Assembly (NCBI RefSeq): GCF_008831285.2
Contig: NC_045151.1
Coordinates: 1,919,544-1,979,543 of the forward strand
From: Nymphaea colorata
Lineage: Eukaryota > Streptophyta > Magnoliopsida > Nymphaeales > Nymphaeaceae
Direction of reading: 5' to 3'
Length of the DNA: 60,000 nucleotides
The notes beneath the pieces are model-generated. The model saw only the letters and a list, made by a program, of their open reading frames with translations. It did no database searches and had not been told where the DNA came from. Each line of letters opens with the position of its first letter. Position 1 is the stretch's first letter. The translations under genes and the position numbers were made by a program. Of the stretch, positions 36,885 to 48,632 are shown one piece after another.

Positions 36885-38700
36885 TTACCTTTCACAGAAG
36901 TTGCTTGCATCACGAATCCAACTTTGCGTGCAAATTAATGATTCAACATTTTCTAGAGTAGTTGAACATTGATAATCATTAAGAATTCTTCTTGATATAC
37001 TGAATGTAGATTCTGAAGCAACTGTAGATACAAGAATAGCTAACACATCTCGAGCCATCTTCGCTAGAATGTTATATTTGCTTTCATTTGTCTTCCACCA
37101 AAATAATATGTTGAACTCTACATTAGGTGTAATTTCTTCCAATGAATCAATCAAATATTTGTCTAGATATGTGTGAACCACTACAGGAGATATAGAGTTG
37201 ACATATGCTTTAAACTCATATCTAGACATACTTTTATATTCTTCTGTTGCAATCATGGTACTAGTGGATGCATTAACCCTTTGTATATTACACGTGTCAC
37301 TATCCTCATACATATTTCTGTACTCAGCATACAATTCATGAAGAGTTCTCTCTATAATTTCATATTTCACTATTGCATTAGGTTTATCTAAATTGCCAAG
37401 CAAATACTTCAAGTATGACAAATTGAACCTAGGATCCAAAACAGCTGCAATTGCAAAGAGAATATTGTAGTCCTTAAAGTATTTGTCCAACTTTTCTTGC
37501 ATTTTGCATGCCAATGCCCTTATATGTTCGTTTGATGTTCCACGATGCTTATACAAATAATGGTAAATTGATACGATTTCTTCAAAAACAAGATTAGCTA
37601 TTACCTGCTTGGTGGTAGCGAATAGATTTGTTGCATCGTAGAAGACCTTTAAGAACTGACATAAATCAGATGCCTGAGACCACTCATCCTCAGAAGGCAA
37701 ACATGTATAAATAGGATCACACGATGCTAAATGTTGAAAGACATCTTTGAATAATAGTGCATCTCTCAACATAATAAATGTAGAATTCCATCGAGTAGGA
37801 ACATCATAGTTTAAACCTTTTTTCTCATCCAAACCTATTGCTTTTACACATTCTTTGAAAGCATGTAGTCGTTTTGGTGATCCCCTTACATATTTGACAC
37901 TGTCACAAATTTTTGAAATTGTATCATCAATATCATTCATACCATCTTTAACTATCAGATTGATGATGTGTGCACCACAACAAATATGAAAGTACTCCCC
38001 TCTCAATGGTAATGAAATATTATTTTTTCTTTATATGACCATTCTCAATAAACTTATTTCATTATCATTTGTTCAACAGTTATCAGCAGTGACAGAAAAC
38101 AGCTTCAAATGAATTTCCCACTTAGTAGTAATGCACTCCAATAAAATGTCACATATACAACTTGCATTATGTGGTGGAGGCACATGTATAAAATTAAATA
38201 TATGAGAGTGCAATTGCCAATCCGTATCAATATAAGAGGTTGTCAAGCATAAGTACCCTAATGTTTGTTGTGAGGATCACATATCAAATGTCAATGAAAC
38301 CCGCTGCACTTGGTTATTTAAAACTTCTAGATATCTCTTTTTTTCAGTCAAGAACATTGGCTGTACCTCTTTTGCAAGTGTTCGCCTAGAAATTAACACA
38401 AACCTTGAATTGCAAGCCTTTAGAAGATCGTTAAGATATTGATATTCTGCAATACTGAAAGGAAGAGAATGCATTATTGTCAACCTAACCATACCTTTTC
38501 TTATAGTGTCCATATCAAATTTATGTAGACCTAAATTTGTGGCACTAGATTGACCAACTCCAAATGACAAAGTTTGTTGTTTTCCCTCAAGTATTTGTTT
38601 TCTGACACATGTATTTCTATGTCATTTTAAGTGTTCACCACAATGTTTGCATTTCGCAAACTCTTTTCCCCTCAATTCTACTAATTTGAAGTCATTTCAT
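36885..38700 (-). pseudogene. hAT (RICESLEEPER-like) transposase, inner element, disrupted
   Basis: A 373-codon uninterrupted part (38006-36885) contains the hAT blocks CCGAHIINLIV, PTRWNSTFIMLRDAL and LDPRFNLSYL. The C-terminal dimerisation region is ILFWWK...ILAKMARDVLAI and VSTVASESTFSISRRIL. Upstream, 38570-38277 continues the protein, preceded by a BED zinc-finger remnant (AKCKHCGEHL...HRNTC). The pieces are separated by in-frame stops: at the end of LTFDM, where family members usually have Trp, in the region 38007-38100, and inside the BED finger. It would act as a nuclear DNA transposase if intact. The number of breaks suggests it is dead, although the long intact C-terminal half suggests recent decay. 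Confidence 0.85.
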
Positions 38701-40604
38701 ACTATTGAAGTTCTTTTCCTCTTGGATTCAATGCCTTTTTCAGTACATGACAAAGGTTCATTTTCCTCTACATTTGTCATCAGACGATATTCTTCATTCC
38801 TTCAAGGTCCACCCCTTTTGGATTTGTTAAAAGACACCAAATTTCTTCACTTCATAAAAAAAAAGGAAAAAAGAACTATGAAATATGATCATTCACATGT
38901 CAACACCAATTTCACATTTCTTTTTATAAAGAGAGGGGTGGACCTTGAAGGAAGGTTTTGGATAATTGGACAGTTGATCATTAACCCAGCACTCATGGGT
39001 GCAAAACCTCCCTTGCAGAAAGGTCTGTGATGATTTTACGGCCAAGCATTAAGCAATCCAAAAGAAAGGAAAAAATAACCACCAAAATGCTATATTAATT
39101 GAGAAAATTAACAACAAAATGAAGCACTTTTTTAATGGAAAGCATATTATCGACTTATAACAACAACAAAATCAAAATGCATGGCCAGTTAGCAACACTT
39201 ATATATTAAATATTGCTAAACATGATAAGAACCATGATTGACAGCTTGTTCTCCATTTCTCCTGCACTGCAGCATCCTGTCTCACTATTCATTTTAGGCA
39301 TATATCACATACTATCACTGATTTTTATCAGTGAAAAATTACACCACATAGGAAATATACTTTTGCAGTTTTTCCCAGTTCTCTACATGATTTCTCCACT
39401 CGACCACTTAGCAATCCTGCATATCACTTTTTCCAAATTAGCTCACCATTGTTACTAACACTGCCAAATAGAACATTTCCTTGCAGCATTCGGATTAGAA
39501 GTACTAGAAAATGGAATCATCTGACATGATAAAAAATGTTGAGCATACCCCCCCATTCCATCAGTAGACATAGTGCAACTTTAACACAACTAAACAATAT
39601 GAAGATTCAAGATGATACCATAGCAAGACTTGTAACAACATGTAAGTTTTTGTTAGATATTAGTTTAAAACATTATACAAAAACATGACATGAAAATAAA
39701 AATATCTATTGAGCACCAGCAAAATGGATTAATGATCTACTGATCGTGTATTCATGTTCAGTACATCAAGTTGGGCGTTTTTTTTTATACGCTTCATGAT
39801 GCCACAAGGTACAAGGCAAATAGTGGATCTATTTGATCTGATTCCAGATGTTCCCACAAACTCAAACAATATATGGAAAAAGTTCTCACCAAGAGAAAGC
39901 AAACATATTCGGGTAATAAAGAAGTTGAAGAAAAGAAAACACGAGAGCAAACAAACAGATTCTGTCATTCTGGTGATCAAAGTAGCTGAAGAAAAGAAAA
40001 CTGCGAAGTATGCATTCTTGTACCTTCACAAAGCAAAAGGGCGATGACCGATGGTGGACCAGTGGTGGACCAACGAAAGGGCGATGGTGGCCCAGTGGTG
40101 GAGTGGAGATGGTGGCGGACCGACTGAGTATGGACTGTGGAGACAGTGACAGGCACACAGTCTCTTCTCCGACTCTCCCTGTCTCTGCGGCTCTCTCAAA
40201 TCTCTGTGGCTCTACCTCTGCCTCCCTCGATGGAAACTGGAAAGGGGAGGGCACGGGACAGGAGGATTGACCTAATGGCCCGTCGGGCCGGGCCAGGTTA
40301 TAGAAGTGATAACCGGGCCCGACTCATTAAGATGTCGGGCCGGGTTATAGAAGTGATAACCGGGCCCGACCTGTTAAGATGTCGGGCCGAGCTAGGCTCA
40401 CTCAAGTTGAGCCCGATAACAAAATTTCTAGATCCGGACCTGGCCCGTACTGGGCCAGGAATAAGATTTCATATTCTCTTATATTGTCATATGTTTCTAT
40501 CAAATTTCATGTTCAAATAGGAGAATAGCTTCAGCATAAGGGAAAATTACTTATTTGAAGAATGACAAATTTATAAAGAAATATCATTGATAAGGGCAAG
40601 CAAG

Positions 40605-42784
40605 TATGTGATTCGAGACAAAGCTCAGATGATGTCCCAATCAGAGTGCATTCCTCTAATGAAACTCCTATGGATTCAGTGTCACTTGACTGGGTGGACA
40701 GTTGACCGGAAGACACTGAAAATGAAAGAGTTTCAATAGATGCTCATGAAGCACATGTAAGTGGTGCAAAAAGATCAAAAGCAAAGACTTCTATAATGTG
40801 GAATAATTTTGACGAGGTAACTATAAATGGTATGAGAAAAGGAAAATGTAAGTACTGCAGTACACTATTTATGATAAGTACAAGAGGATCTACATCATTA
40901 ATGACAAATGTTTGACACATTTTACTAACAAAAAGCAAGCGATGTTAAGTTTTAAATCTGGAAATACTTCAGATGTCCCGAAGAAGCTTATGGAAATGGG
41001 TTCCAACATCGATGCTCAATCAATAAGAGAGATAATTTGAAATTTAGTGGCAACCAGAGAGCATGCTTTTTCTATAGTGGAAAATGATTGGTTTAGGTTC
41101 ATTCTTAGGCTTGGTTTTCCTAATTGGGTGCCAGTTTAAAAAATGACAGTTAAAGGAGATGTCATTAAATTGTATGAAGATGAAAAGAAAAAATTGAAAG
41201 AAGTCTTGAAGGGTGTTGATCAAACTGCTTTGACTATAGATATATGGACATCAAACCAACAACTTGGATATATGGCATTAACAGTACATTTCATTGATAA
41301 AGAGTAGAATATGCAACAGCGTATCATTAACTTTATCGAAGTTGAACCACCTCATACTATATTAGTTTTTAACAAATGTAATTGCTAAGCATCTTGCAAA
41401 TTGGGAGATTAAAAAGCAAATAATATCTATTACAGTTGACAATGCTTCATCAAATGATGTTATTGTCAGAAAATTAAAAGAGAACATGAAAAAAAGCGGC
41501 ATCAACTTGTATTATGGAGATAATTTTTTTCATGTGCAATGTTGTGCACATATTTTGAATCTGATGGTACAAGATGGGTTGAGTGTCATTAAAGATGAAA
41601 TCAATATCATTAGAAATACAGTAAAGTATATCAAAGTTTCACCATTAAACTCCATGATTTTGTAGTTGCAGCTAGAGAGTTGGAAATTTCAATGACAAAG
41701 AAGTTAGTATTAGATATACCAACTCAATGGAATTTAACATATTTTATGTTGCAAACAGCTCTTGCATACAAAGATGCTTTTACAAGATATAACATGGAAG
41801 ACCCAGGCTTCATATGGTTGCTTGGACCTGAGGATTGGAAAAAAACAGAAGTTATATGTGATTTTCTTCAAGTTTTCTATGATGTCTACACCTTATTTTT
41901 TGGGTCATCTTATGCAATAACAAACTTGTATTTTCTTGAAATTTGGAGAGTTCAAGAAATATTGCAGGAAAATGTTGAAAATGAAGGTGGATTTATGAAG
42001 GCAATGACAATGAAAATGAAAGAGAAATTTGATAAATATTGGAAATCCTGTAACTTGTTAATGATTATTGCATCCATATTGGATCCACACGTAAAACTCA
42101 CATTATCAGAATTTATCTTTTCAAAAATCTACCAGTCAAGAGAAGAAAAGGAAGAACAAATGGAAATGATAAAACAATCTTTACAAGATGTTTATGAAAC
42201 TTACATTCAAAGAAATGAAATGGATGCTAATATTTCTACCATATCAACTAATTCCTCCAATATTCAAGGTCGAGAGAGTCGAGACACACCACGCGGTGGA
42301 AGAAAGCTATTTTTTAAGTTCTTAGTTAAAACTGAGAATGTTGATTTTCAGGTCACCAAATCCGAGATAGACACATATTTGGAGGATGAATTGATTAAGC
42401 ACGATGATAATGGTGATGAAGAATATTTTAATATTTTGCAATGGTGGAAGGATAAGGAATCCAAGAATCGAATTCTTTCACAAATGACACATGATCTGTT
42501 GTTAATTCCAATAACTTCTGTTGCTTCTGAAAAAGCTTTTAGTAAAGGAGGTCAAATTCTTAATGATAGTCGTAGTTCAATGATACCAAAAATAGTTGAA
42601 GCTTTGGTTTGTTTGGATAATTGGGTAAAGAATGATGTTGATTCAATGCATGAAGTGTTAATAAAAGTAAGTATGTTTTGAAGAAATTGTATTCATTGAA
42701 TATTTTATGAATCATTTGTTAATTGACTATATGTATTTGTTTCAGGTTGAGGATAAAACAAGTGAATATGTATCATTAGAATGA
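40605..42784 (+). pseudogene. hAT (RICESLEEPER-like) transposase, outer element, disrupted
   Basis: The C-terminal half is open for 333 codons (41680-42681). It contains DIPTQWNLTYFMLQTAL, FLQVFYDVYTLF, IASILDPHVKL and the hAT dimerisation blocks FNILQWWKDKE, ILSQMTHDLL and ITSVASEKAFSKGG. Upstream, broken frames carry a BED zinc finger (CKYCSTLF, about 40849) and the LTIDIWTSNQQLGYMAL block (about 41232-41282), then CCAHILNLMV (about 41541). Stops interrupt at least four places between 40.9 and 41.7 kb. The strand agrees with the outer element's CT-rich leader on the left. It is related to but clearly distinct from the inner transposase. Confidence 0.85.
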
Positions 42785-44100
42785 TTCAAGTTGCCTCTTG
42801 GTAATGATTGTTTTTTCTCATTCTTTTGTTTTCTTCTTTTTTTTATCTAATGTGATTTTAGTGTCTATTTCCGTTGCCTCTTGCAGTTTTCTGTTTTGAT
42901 GTCCAATGTTCATGAATCATGATTGTGTGAAGAGCTTTTGCGTGCGTGCATGCATGTGGATGACAATTCTTTTTATTTGTTTCCTGTTATCAGCCTTTCT
43001 CAAGGTATAAAAGAATTTTGTTTTTTGGTATTTTGGAAGCTAGCATCAACTATGCCATTCGCACACAGTTATTTTTAAAGAAATGAGATGCTTTCAGTTA
43101 GATTCAAAATAATGTGTAAGGCTCAATATCTTTTGTATTCACAAATAACTTCAAATCATCACAAGATACTAGCATCAATTCAATTCTCAATTTAACATAT
43201 GCACATTTTCAATCCTAAATAGCAGGCATGTATTGTTACTTGATGTTTGTTGGTTGCACATTCTAAAGCATTTGTGTATTGTTGGTTGTAGAATGTTTTA
43301 GAATAATCTTTTTGGGGCAGTAGTCTTTATCTCACTATCTTTATATGAAGTGAGTATGTGAATTCGAGCTAATGATACAGTTTCTTAACTTTCCTTCACC
43401 TCTTAAGGAATGTTCTTGCTGGGGCGCCTTTTTTCCATTATTTTCAGTGTTTATGACCACTGTGCACTTAAAAGATATTTTTTAAATTTGACAATAATGT
43501 GACATAGCCTTTTTTCTATGTTATTCAGAAGCTTGCTGTTATTGTGGCTAGAGGAAGGGATGGTTCATTTTCATGTTTTGGTTCCTTGAGAGGAGAGAGG
43601 GTTCTCAAAACACAGTTGTTGTTGCAATTTAATAATGTTAAGTTATTTATAAATGTCAGGATGGCTTGTTCATGTTGATTGTTGAATCAGAATAGGTATG
43701 ATCATTGTCTCTTCAACCTAAACCAGGAATTACACTGAAGATTCTTTGCCGTGCACAGGCAAGAGTTTTACCACCACATCTTTCTGTCCCGTTTTCCTTG
43801 TAATCATTCAAAAACTAAAATGATTCTCTCTGCAACCCTAGGGCTTGGAACTAAGATTTTCTTTTTTTACACCTTTTTGATTGGGCACAAAAAAGAAAAG
43901 AAATGAGTAAGACCAGTCATTTGTACATTTGTTCACATATTTTTACATATTTCTAAACAATGTGATTGGAGGCATGGGAGGTGTTGCTTAAGATATATTT
44001 TGAAAACGATGCATGTTGTTACTTTCTTAGTGGCTTAAACTCTTCTTTGGCTGGATTAATTTCGAATCTATTATCTATGTTGAGGTCGTTTGACTATGAA
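42785..44100 (+). other. 3' non-coding part of the outer hAT element
   Basis: AT-rich sequence between the transposase remnant and the GAGCTCGA-rich right end. No reading frame or repeat is recognised beyond simple T-rich tracts. Confidence 0.5.
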
Positions 44101-44461
44101 ATAATAATAATTCAAACGAGTTTGTCGAGCCTTAATCGAGCTTGAGCTCAAGCTAAACAAGTAATGATGAGTATCAAATGAGTTTGTCAAGCTTAATTGA
44201 GTCGAGCTCGAGCTCAACACGTGACTATCGAGTCGAGTTCGAGCCACTGCAACTTAGACTCAACTTGGCTCATGTTCACCCCTACAACTAAGTCATGACC
44301 AAAAAGAAAAAGCAAAGGAAGAACCTCCCTGTGCATGCACTAGGATGCTAGCACCCTAAACTCATGAACATGCACTTATTTTTTATCACCAAACATAAGA
44401 CCATCAATGAGATGCTAGCTTAATTATATATAGATAAATAATCAAGAAGGAGAGGTGCCAT

Positions 44462-44570
44462 CTAGTTGCAGTTGAAACCCTTAGGGATTTTGTGGCCACA
44501 GGCATTGGCAAGCAAGTTCAGCATGACGTCAAGACCAACGTTGATGCCCAAGACGTCTGGCTTGCGCTGA
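44462..44570 (-). pseudogene. Truncated 8CM (HyPRP) gene fragment, unit A
   Basis: On the minus strand the sequence reads DVLGINVGLDVMLNLLANAC, then GHKIPKGFNCN and a TAG stop. This is the C-terminal third of an 8CM protein, including the last two cysteines. Everything upstream is missing beyond about 44570. The fragment is distinct from the full gene 2.3 kb to the right (LLANACGHKIPKG against LLAKACDRKIPEG), so it is the relic of a separate paralogue. Confidence 0.8.
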
Positions 44571-44629
44571 ACTACTCAAGTCCGTCCACTTCTGAGATCA
44601 AGTTGCCTGCACAAGAGTGTGCACACACA

Positions 44630-44878
44630 TAGACTTGGTCATCAGGCCGGCACAGCCCGACACCCAAAACCCGAGCCTGGGCTCGGCTCAATTAAAAAAA
44701 AAAACTAATTTTTTAAATATAAAATAATTTTTTAATATAAAATATATTTTTAGTAATAAAATATATATTATTATTAAAAAATAATAAAAAAATTGGGCTC
44801 CATCGAGCGGGCCGACCGGGCCTGATTGGGCTGGTTACCAGGTACCCATCGGGTACCCAGGCCCGTTGCTCAGGCTTG
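44630..44878. mobile_element. hAT-type MITE, GGCCCG family, in unit A
   Basis: A 249-bp element with the 8-bp target duplication CACACACA (44622-44629 and 44879-44886). The left terminus is TAGACTTGGTCATCAGG; the complement of the right end reads CAAGCCTGAGCAACGGG. It has GC-rich ends and an AT-rich core. The matching empty site is CACACACA at 54431-54438 in unit B. Confidence 0.85.
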
Positions 44879-44886
44879 CACACACA

Positions 44887-46015
44887 AATATATAATGGAA
44901 AAATAGAACGGGTAAGATATTTTTCAAAAAAATTTGCATTAATTTTTTTTTACAACCCTTTTTGTCTTTTTAAAAAACACACACCCCTTTCGGTCCGTGC
45001 ATGAGAATCATGCATCTTATATCATTTCTCAATATTTAGTGAGCTTGGGTACTTTATATGCATGTGGTGTATGACCGAATATTGCTAATCATTTTAATTT
45101 TTAGAATAATTATGTCAGGAAAGAGGAAACACATTGGAAACCAATCAAAACATTAAGCATTTGATGACACTTAATCCAAAAGAATGCGGCTGATTGGCAA
45201 AGAAAGTGGTCCGTTAGGCGTATAGGTATGCCTTTACAAACCCCAAAAGATTTCAAATCCAAATTCTACGGAAATTAATAAGGTTAATGATCATCATGTG
45301 TTCTTCTTTAGCTGAAATTTTCTAGAATTCAGAATTTATAGAAACACAATGAACTTTTCACAAACCAAAAAATAAATACTAACAAAATTTTACTTACATC
45401 ATCTCCCAGATGTAAAAATGAATCGATCTATTACAAAAATCAAATTCACTCCAGAGTTAATTTACAAAACTGGTAGAATAGAGGTCGAAAACATAGCAAT
45501 GTATATTTTAACCACTATCTATCCACATTTTGGTTGAGATCTTTGTTCCTGAGAAAGCTGGAAATGTTATGCTTCCAGCTCGCAAATGGAACTATGAATT
45601 CTTAATCAAATCCTTCAATTCTAGAAAGGGATTCAAATCTTTTGTTTGAAAGATGTAAGGAGTATTATATATACCATGGATTTGTAAACTTTGCATCTTG
45701 AAGTTTATGAATCTCAAGCAAACCCCTCCTCCCATCTTTTCTTTGGAAGGTTCCTCTTTAAAAACCGTCCTTTTTATTTATATTTTAGATATTTATTGGA
45801 ATGTTTCCAACTGTTCTTCCTTTATCTGTTAATTAATTGACATTAAAAAAATAAGTGTCTAACATTATTAAAAAAAAAATCTTATGGTAGAATTATGAAA
45901 CAACAATTATTATTTTATGTTGCAACATGAAGATTGTGAAGGGGGGAGGGGATGATTGTGCGCAGCAGGGATGGAAATAATTACATTGGTTACAATTATG
46001 TGATTGTGGCCAGAT
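44887..46015. other. Spacer of unit A upstream of the 3' end of the 8CM gene
   Basis: Collinear with 54439-55520 of unit B. AT-rich, with no gene. About 45885-46195 is extra relative to unit B and contains the small MITE at 46016. Confidence 0.6.
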
Positions 46016-46179
46016 CAGTAGCAGAGCCAAAAACTTTTTGTTATGGGGAACTTTATACAAATTCTCATTTCTGAAGGGGCACAACATTTATAAAGAAATA
46101 AATAATTGAAAGAAATCTATGTAAAAATAAATAAAAGTTTTGTTGTGCCCACGCCAGCCTATATGTAGCTCAGCTACTG
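46016..46179. mobile_element. 164-bp hAT-like MITE with CAGTAGC ends
   Basis: The left end CAGTAGCAGAGCCA and the complement of the right end CAGTAGCTGAGCTACA form inverted termini. An exact 8-bp duplication GGCCAGAT lies at 46008-46015 and 46180-46187. Non-coding. It sits within sequence absent from unit B, so there is no empty-site check in this window. Confidence 0.75.
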
Positions 46180-46782
46180 GGCCAGATGCCATTTTTGGAG
46201 CCATATTAAGTATCCTTCAAGCACTAGATTAAAGTATGTTCGGTTTCATTTTTTTTCTTATAAATAACTTAAATGAATTAATCGAAACATTTATAGTTCA
46301 TCTAAATTGAAAAACTAAAACTCCCCTTGGTTCTTTCAAAGAAATTAATCGGTCAGGCTTCAAAAGCAGGAACTCCAGCCGATCAACATCTCCACTCAAA
46401 CACTTGAGTTTGAGACGATACCAATTTCTTAAATATTCTTCATAAAGCGCGTAGATATGTTTACGGAACTTCCCATTGTATCTTCCAAAATCCAATTAGA
46501 ATAACCAAATTCACCTGAAGTAGAATAGCCAAAAGCCAATTACTATATTATGGAATACATAACAAGTGCGTGCCACCATGCAATAGATGAATACTAATGC
46601 ATATATGGTAATCATATTGCCCACAATCAAGTCATGAGCAAAAGAAACCAAAGAAAAAACACCCGTGCATGAACATGCACTTATTTAATTTGGATCACCA
46701 CAAAAGCTAGCATCGATGAGACGCTAACGGAAGCATAGTATAGGTAACGATGGAGGTCATGAAGAAGGGGATCAGGTGCCGT

Positions 46783-47211
46783 CTACTGGCAGTAGTAGCC
46801 CTCAGGGATTTTGCGATCGCAGGCCTTGGCGAGCAAGTTGAGCTTGACGTCAAGGCCGACGTTGATGCCCAAGACGTCTGCCTTGACTGCGTTGCAGAGG
46901 CAAGCAGCAGCTTCGACATCGGCCAAGCCCTTGACCAGAGGGCAGCAGTGAGACCCACTGGAATGGTGGCTGACCACCAGATGCAGCATTGTAGACACCA
47001 GGGCGTCGGCTTTCATCCCATCCGGCAAGTCTATGCAGGCGCCAAGCTTCAAGGGAACAACTGGACATTGTCCAGAAGAAGCTATGATCTGGTGGGTCTT
47101 GACCAGTGCCTTTGGTGCCTTGTTTGTATCACAGGAAGAGCAGGCAGCCGCAGACTGGATGAGGAACAGCGCGACCAAGAGGCAAGGGATATTGAACAGC
47201 TTAGATGCCAT
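46783..47211 (-). CDS. Secreted 8-cysteine-motif protein (HyPRP / 14 kDa proline-rich protein-like)
   Basis: A single exon of 142 residues. Residues 1-23 are a signal peptide (hydrophobic PCLLVALFLIQSAAA). A short linker (24-47) follows, lacking the usual proline-rich repeats. The 8CM domain has all eight cysteines: C49, C59, C89, C90, C104, C106, C131 and C141 (GQCP...GAC...HCCPL...CLC...AC...YC), with LGINVGLDVKLNLL in the usual place. Family knowledge: these are extracellular, lipid-transfer-related wall or plasma-membrane proteins (DC2.15, EARLI1) with roles in growth or stress. The start is the first ATG and gives a good signal peptide. The upstream TATA position reads TATATGAA, unlike the canonical one in unit B. 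The linker carries two extra cysteines (C24 and C27). The gene is likely functional in coding terms; expression is uncertain. Confidence 0.88.
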   Translation of the reverse strand: MASKLFNIPCLLVALFLIQSAAACSSCDTNKAPKALVKTHQIIASSGQCPVVPLKLGACIDLPDGMKADALVSTMLHLVVSHHSSGSHCCPLVKGLADVEAAACLCNAVKADVLGINVGLDVKLNLLAKACDRKIPEGYYCQ

Positions 47212-47359
47212 GTCCAGATCTCCTGGTCCGCCCTCTCGAAGGATCCAGCAGTTGAGGGTGAAGAGAAAGATGATGAAGAGGTGAAGAGAGAACAGCCTTG
47301 GACACTAATTTGCTCTCGCTCTTGTGGCTTGGTGAGTCTGGATGCTTGCTTCATCGGCG

Positions 47360-47367
47360 TTCATATA
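47360..47367 (-). promoter_or_regulatory. Altered TATA box of the unit A 8CM gene
   Basis: On the minus strand the position reads TATATGAA, about 150 bp before the ATG. The aligned position in unit B is TATATAAA. The single A-to-G change lies in the core. The flanking sequence (CCGTGTC...CGCCGATGAAGC) is the same in both. Confidence 0.6.
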
Positions 47368-47411
47368 GACACGGAAGTGAAGAGGTTTGGTTGGTGCAAC
47401 TTAAATATATA

Positions 47412-48632
47412 GAATAACTGCGTCCCCATGTGATATCGACATTTTTTCGACCATCATTGGCATCTTTAGTGGAAAAACAGCCACACCCATTTGGAAGTAT
47501 ACATGTTCATTACCCTGTCATATTAATGCACCTTTTATATCAAACTGCCATATATATACATACATATATTTATTTATTTATTTATTTATTTGTGGTATTG
47601 AGATAAATTGTAATCCGATCTCTCCAAATGTAAAAGTCCAACATTCTCAACATGTTTATCGTTATTCTTTATTCTATAGTACTTTTCTGTGCTTATAAGT
47701 TTGGTCTCTAACGCCCAGGAAGCTTCAGTATTTAGAGGCTACCACAGTAATATGTTTGTTATAAAATTGGAAGTACTAAACCTACGGGGTTCTTCTTTTG
47801 CAGTGTCAGACTGAGGAAAAGTTAGCAGGAAGGCTTTGCTTAATAAGCTTCATAAGTGACCTTGAAGAGAAGATTGAAAGGAGTGCGTTTTCAGACAAAA
47901 ATCACTCTTCCTTTGCTTTGATGAACCAATGGCATTCAATTAGGAGCTAATTCAGACAAAATGGTATGAATTATGCAGGGTTTGCTCTGACCTTCATAAG
48001 TGACTTTTAGTATCAATAATTCAATGAAAATCCATCCGTCAAACCATGACGAGTTCCCTTATTTCAGTCTGATGAGCGTTGGGCGTCCTTCCAGGTGAAC
48101 AAAGGAGGTAGCAACCTGGTTCTTTGGACACTTCCAAATTATTTGTTAGTAATGGAGTAGGTTCATAATTTGTGGTGCTCTGAAAGCATTTTCTACAAGA
48201 GTGAGTTTTATACTCCTTAATTACCTTCCTAATTATGTATACATCTATCTGCTAGCCATCTCCAATAAAGTACTGGGTGTTTGAGAACACGAACCCAAGA
48301 GGAAAGAAGTCAAGTTTTTCTGGTAAAAGATTGTCTATTGCCCTTTGGGAAGGAGGGCCTGAATGGCCTTTAATGGCGTATCAAGACAGTAGAATTATCC
48401 ACCGTTTTTCCACTGTGACCTTTTTATGTGCAAATGATCAATAAAGAATTTCATTGGGATTTTGCTCGTAAGATTTAAGATTGTGCCTACGAAATAGGCT
48501 ACTCGGCCCTTAAAAGAAGTAGGGATCTTAAGATTTCAATCTGAATTCAGACTAAAATATAATTGAAGAAAAGTCTGTACCATATCTTAATCCAATTCTT
48601 AAATTCACATGCATTAATCGAAATAAGATTTG
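47412..48632. other. 5' flank of the 8CM gene, unit A
   Basis: Aligned with 56670-58062 of unit B, mostly one to one. A (TTTA)n run lies at 47564-47591. No gene is seen. Unit B has about 165 bp here (57688-57860) that this copy lacks. Confidence 0.6.

Larger units (their letters stand above)
35294..40465 (-). mobile_element. Inner hAT-like transposon nested in the outer one
   Basis: The left end TAGGGGTGGGTATCGGGCCGG is followed by GGCCCG-rich subterminal repeats (to 35425). At the other side a GGCCCG-rich block (40275-40457) includes two copies of a unit of about 56 bp with GTTATAGAAGTGATAAC and CGGGCCCGAC. Between them lies a minus-strand hAT transposase. The right terminus is not clean and I found no target duplication, so the right coordinate is approximate. 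Its subterminal motif is shared with the GGCCCG MITE family. Confidence 0.65.
33093..44284 (+). mobile_element. Outer hAT transposon, 11.2 kb including a nested hAT
   Basis: Flanked by the exact 8-bp target duplication CAACTAAG (33085-33092 and 44285-44292). Inverted termini are TAGGGGCGAACA (left) and TAGGGGTGAACATGAGCC (complement of right). Both ends carry many GAGCTCGA/TCGAGTTC subterminal repeats (33105-33285 and 44115-44275). The undisturbed target CAACTAAG is at 53682-53689 in unit B, proving the insertion. It carries a decayed transposase (40.6-42.8 kb, +) and a second hAT-like element (about 35.3-40.5 kb). Confidence 0.9.

Noticed and set aside
46750-47412. 220-codon plus-strand frame opposite the 8CM gene
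   Set aside because: Antisense shadow of a real gene; the minus-strand protein has the complete cysteine pattern and signal peptide.
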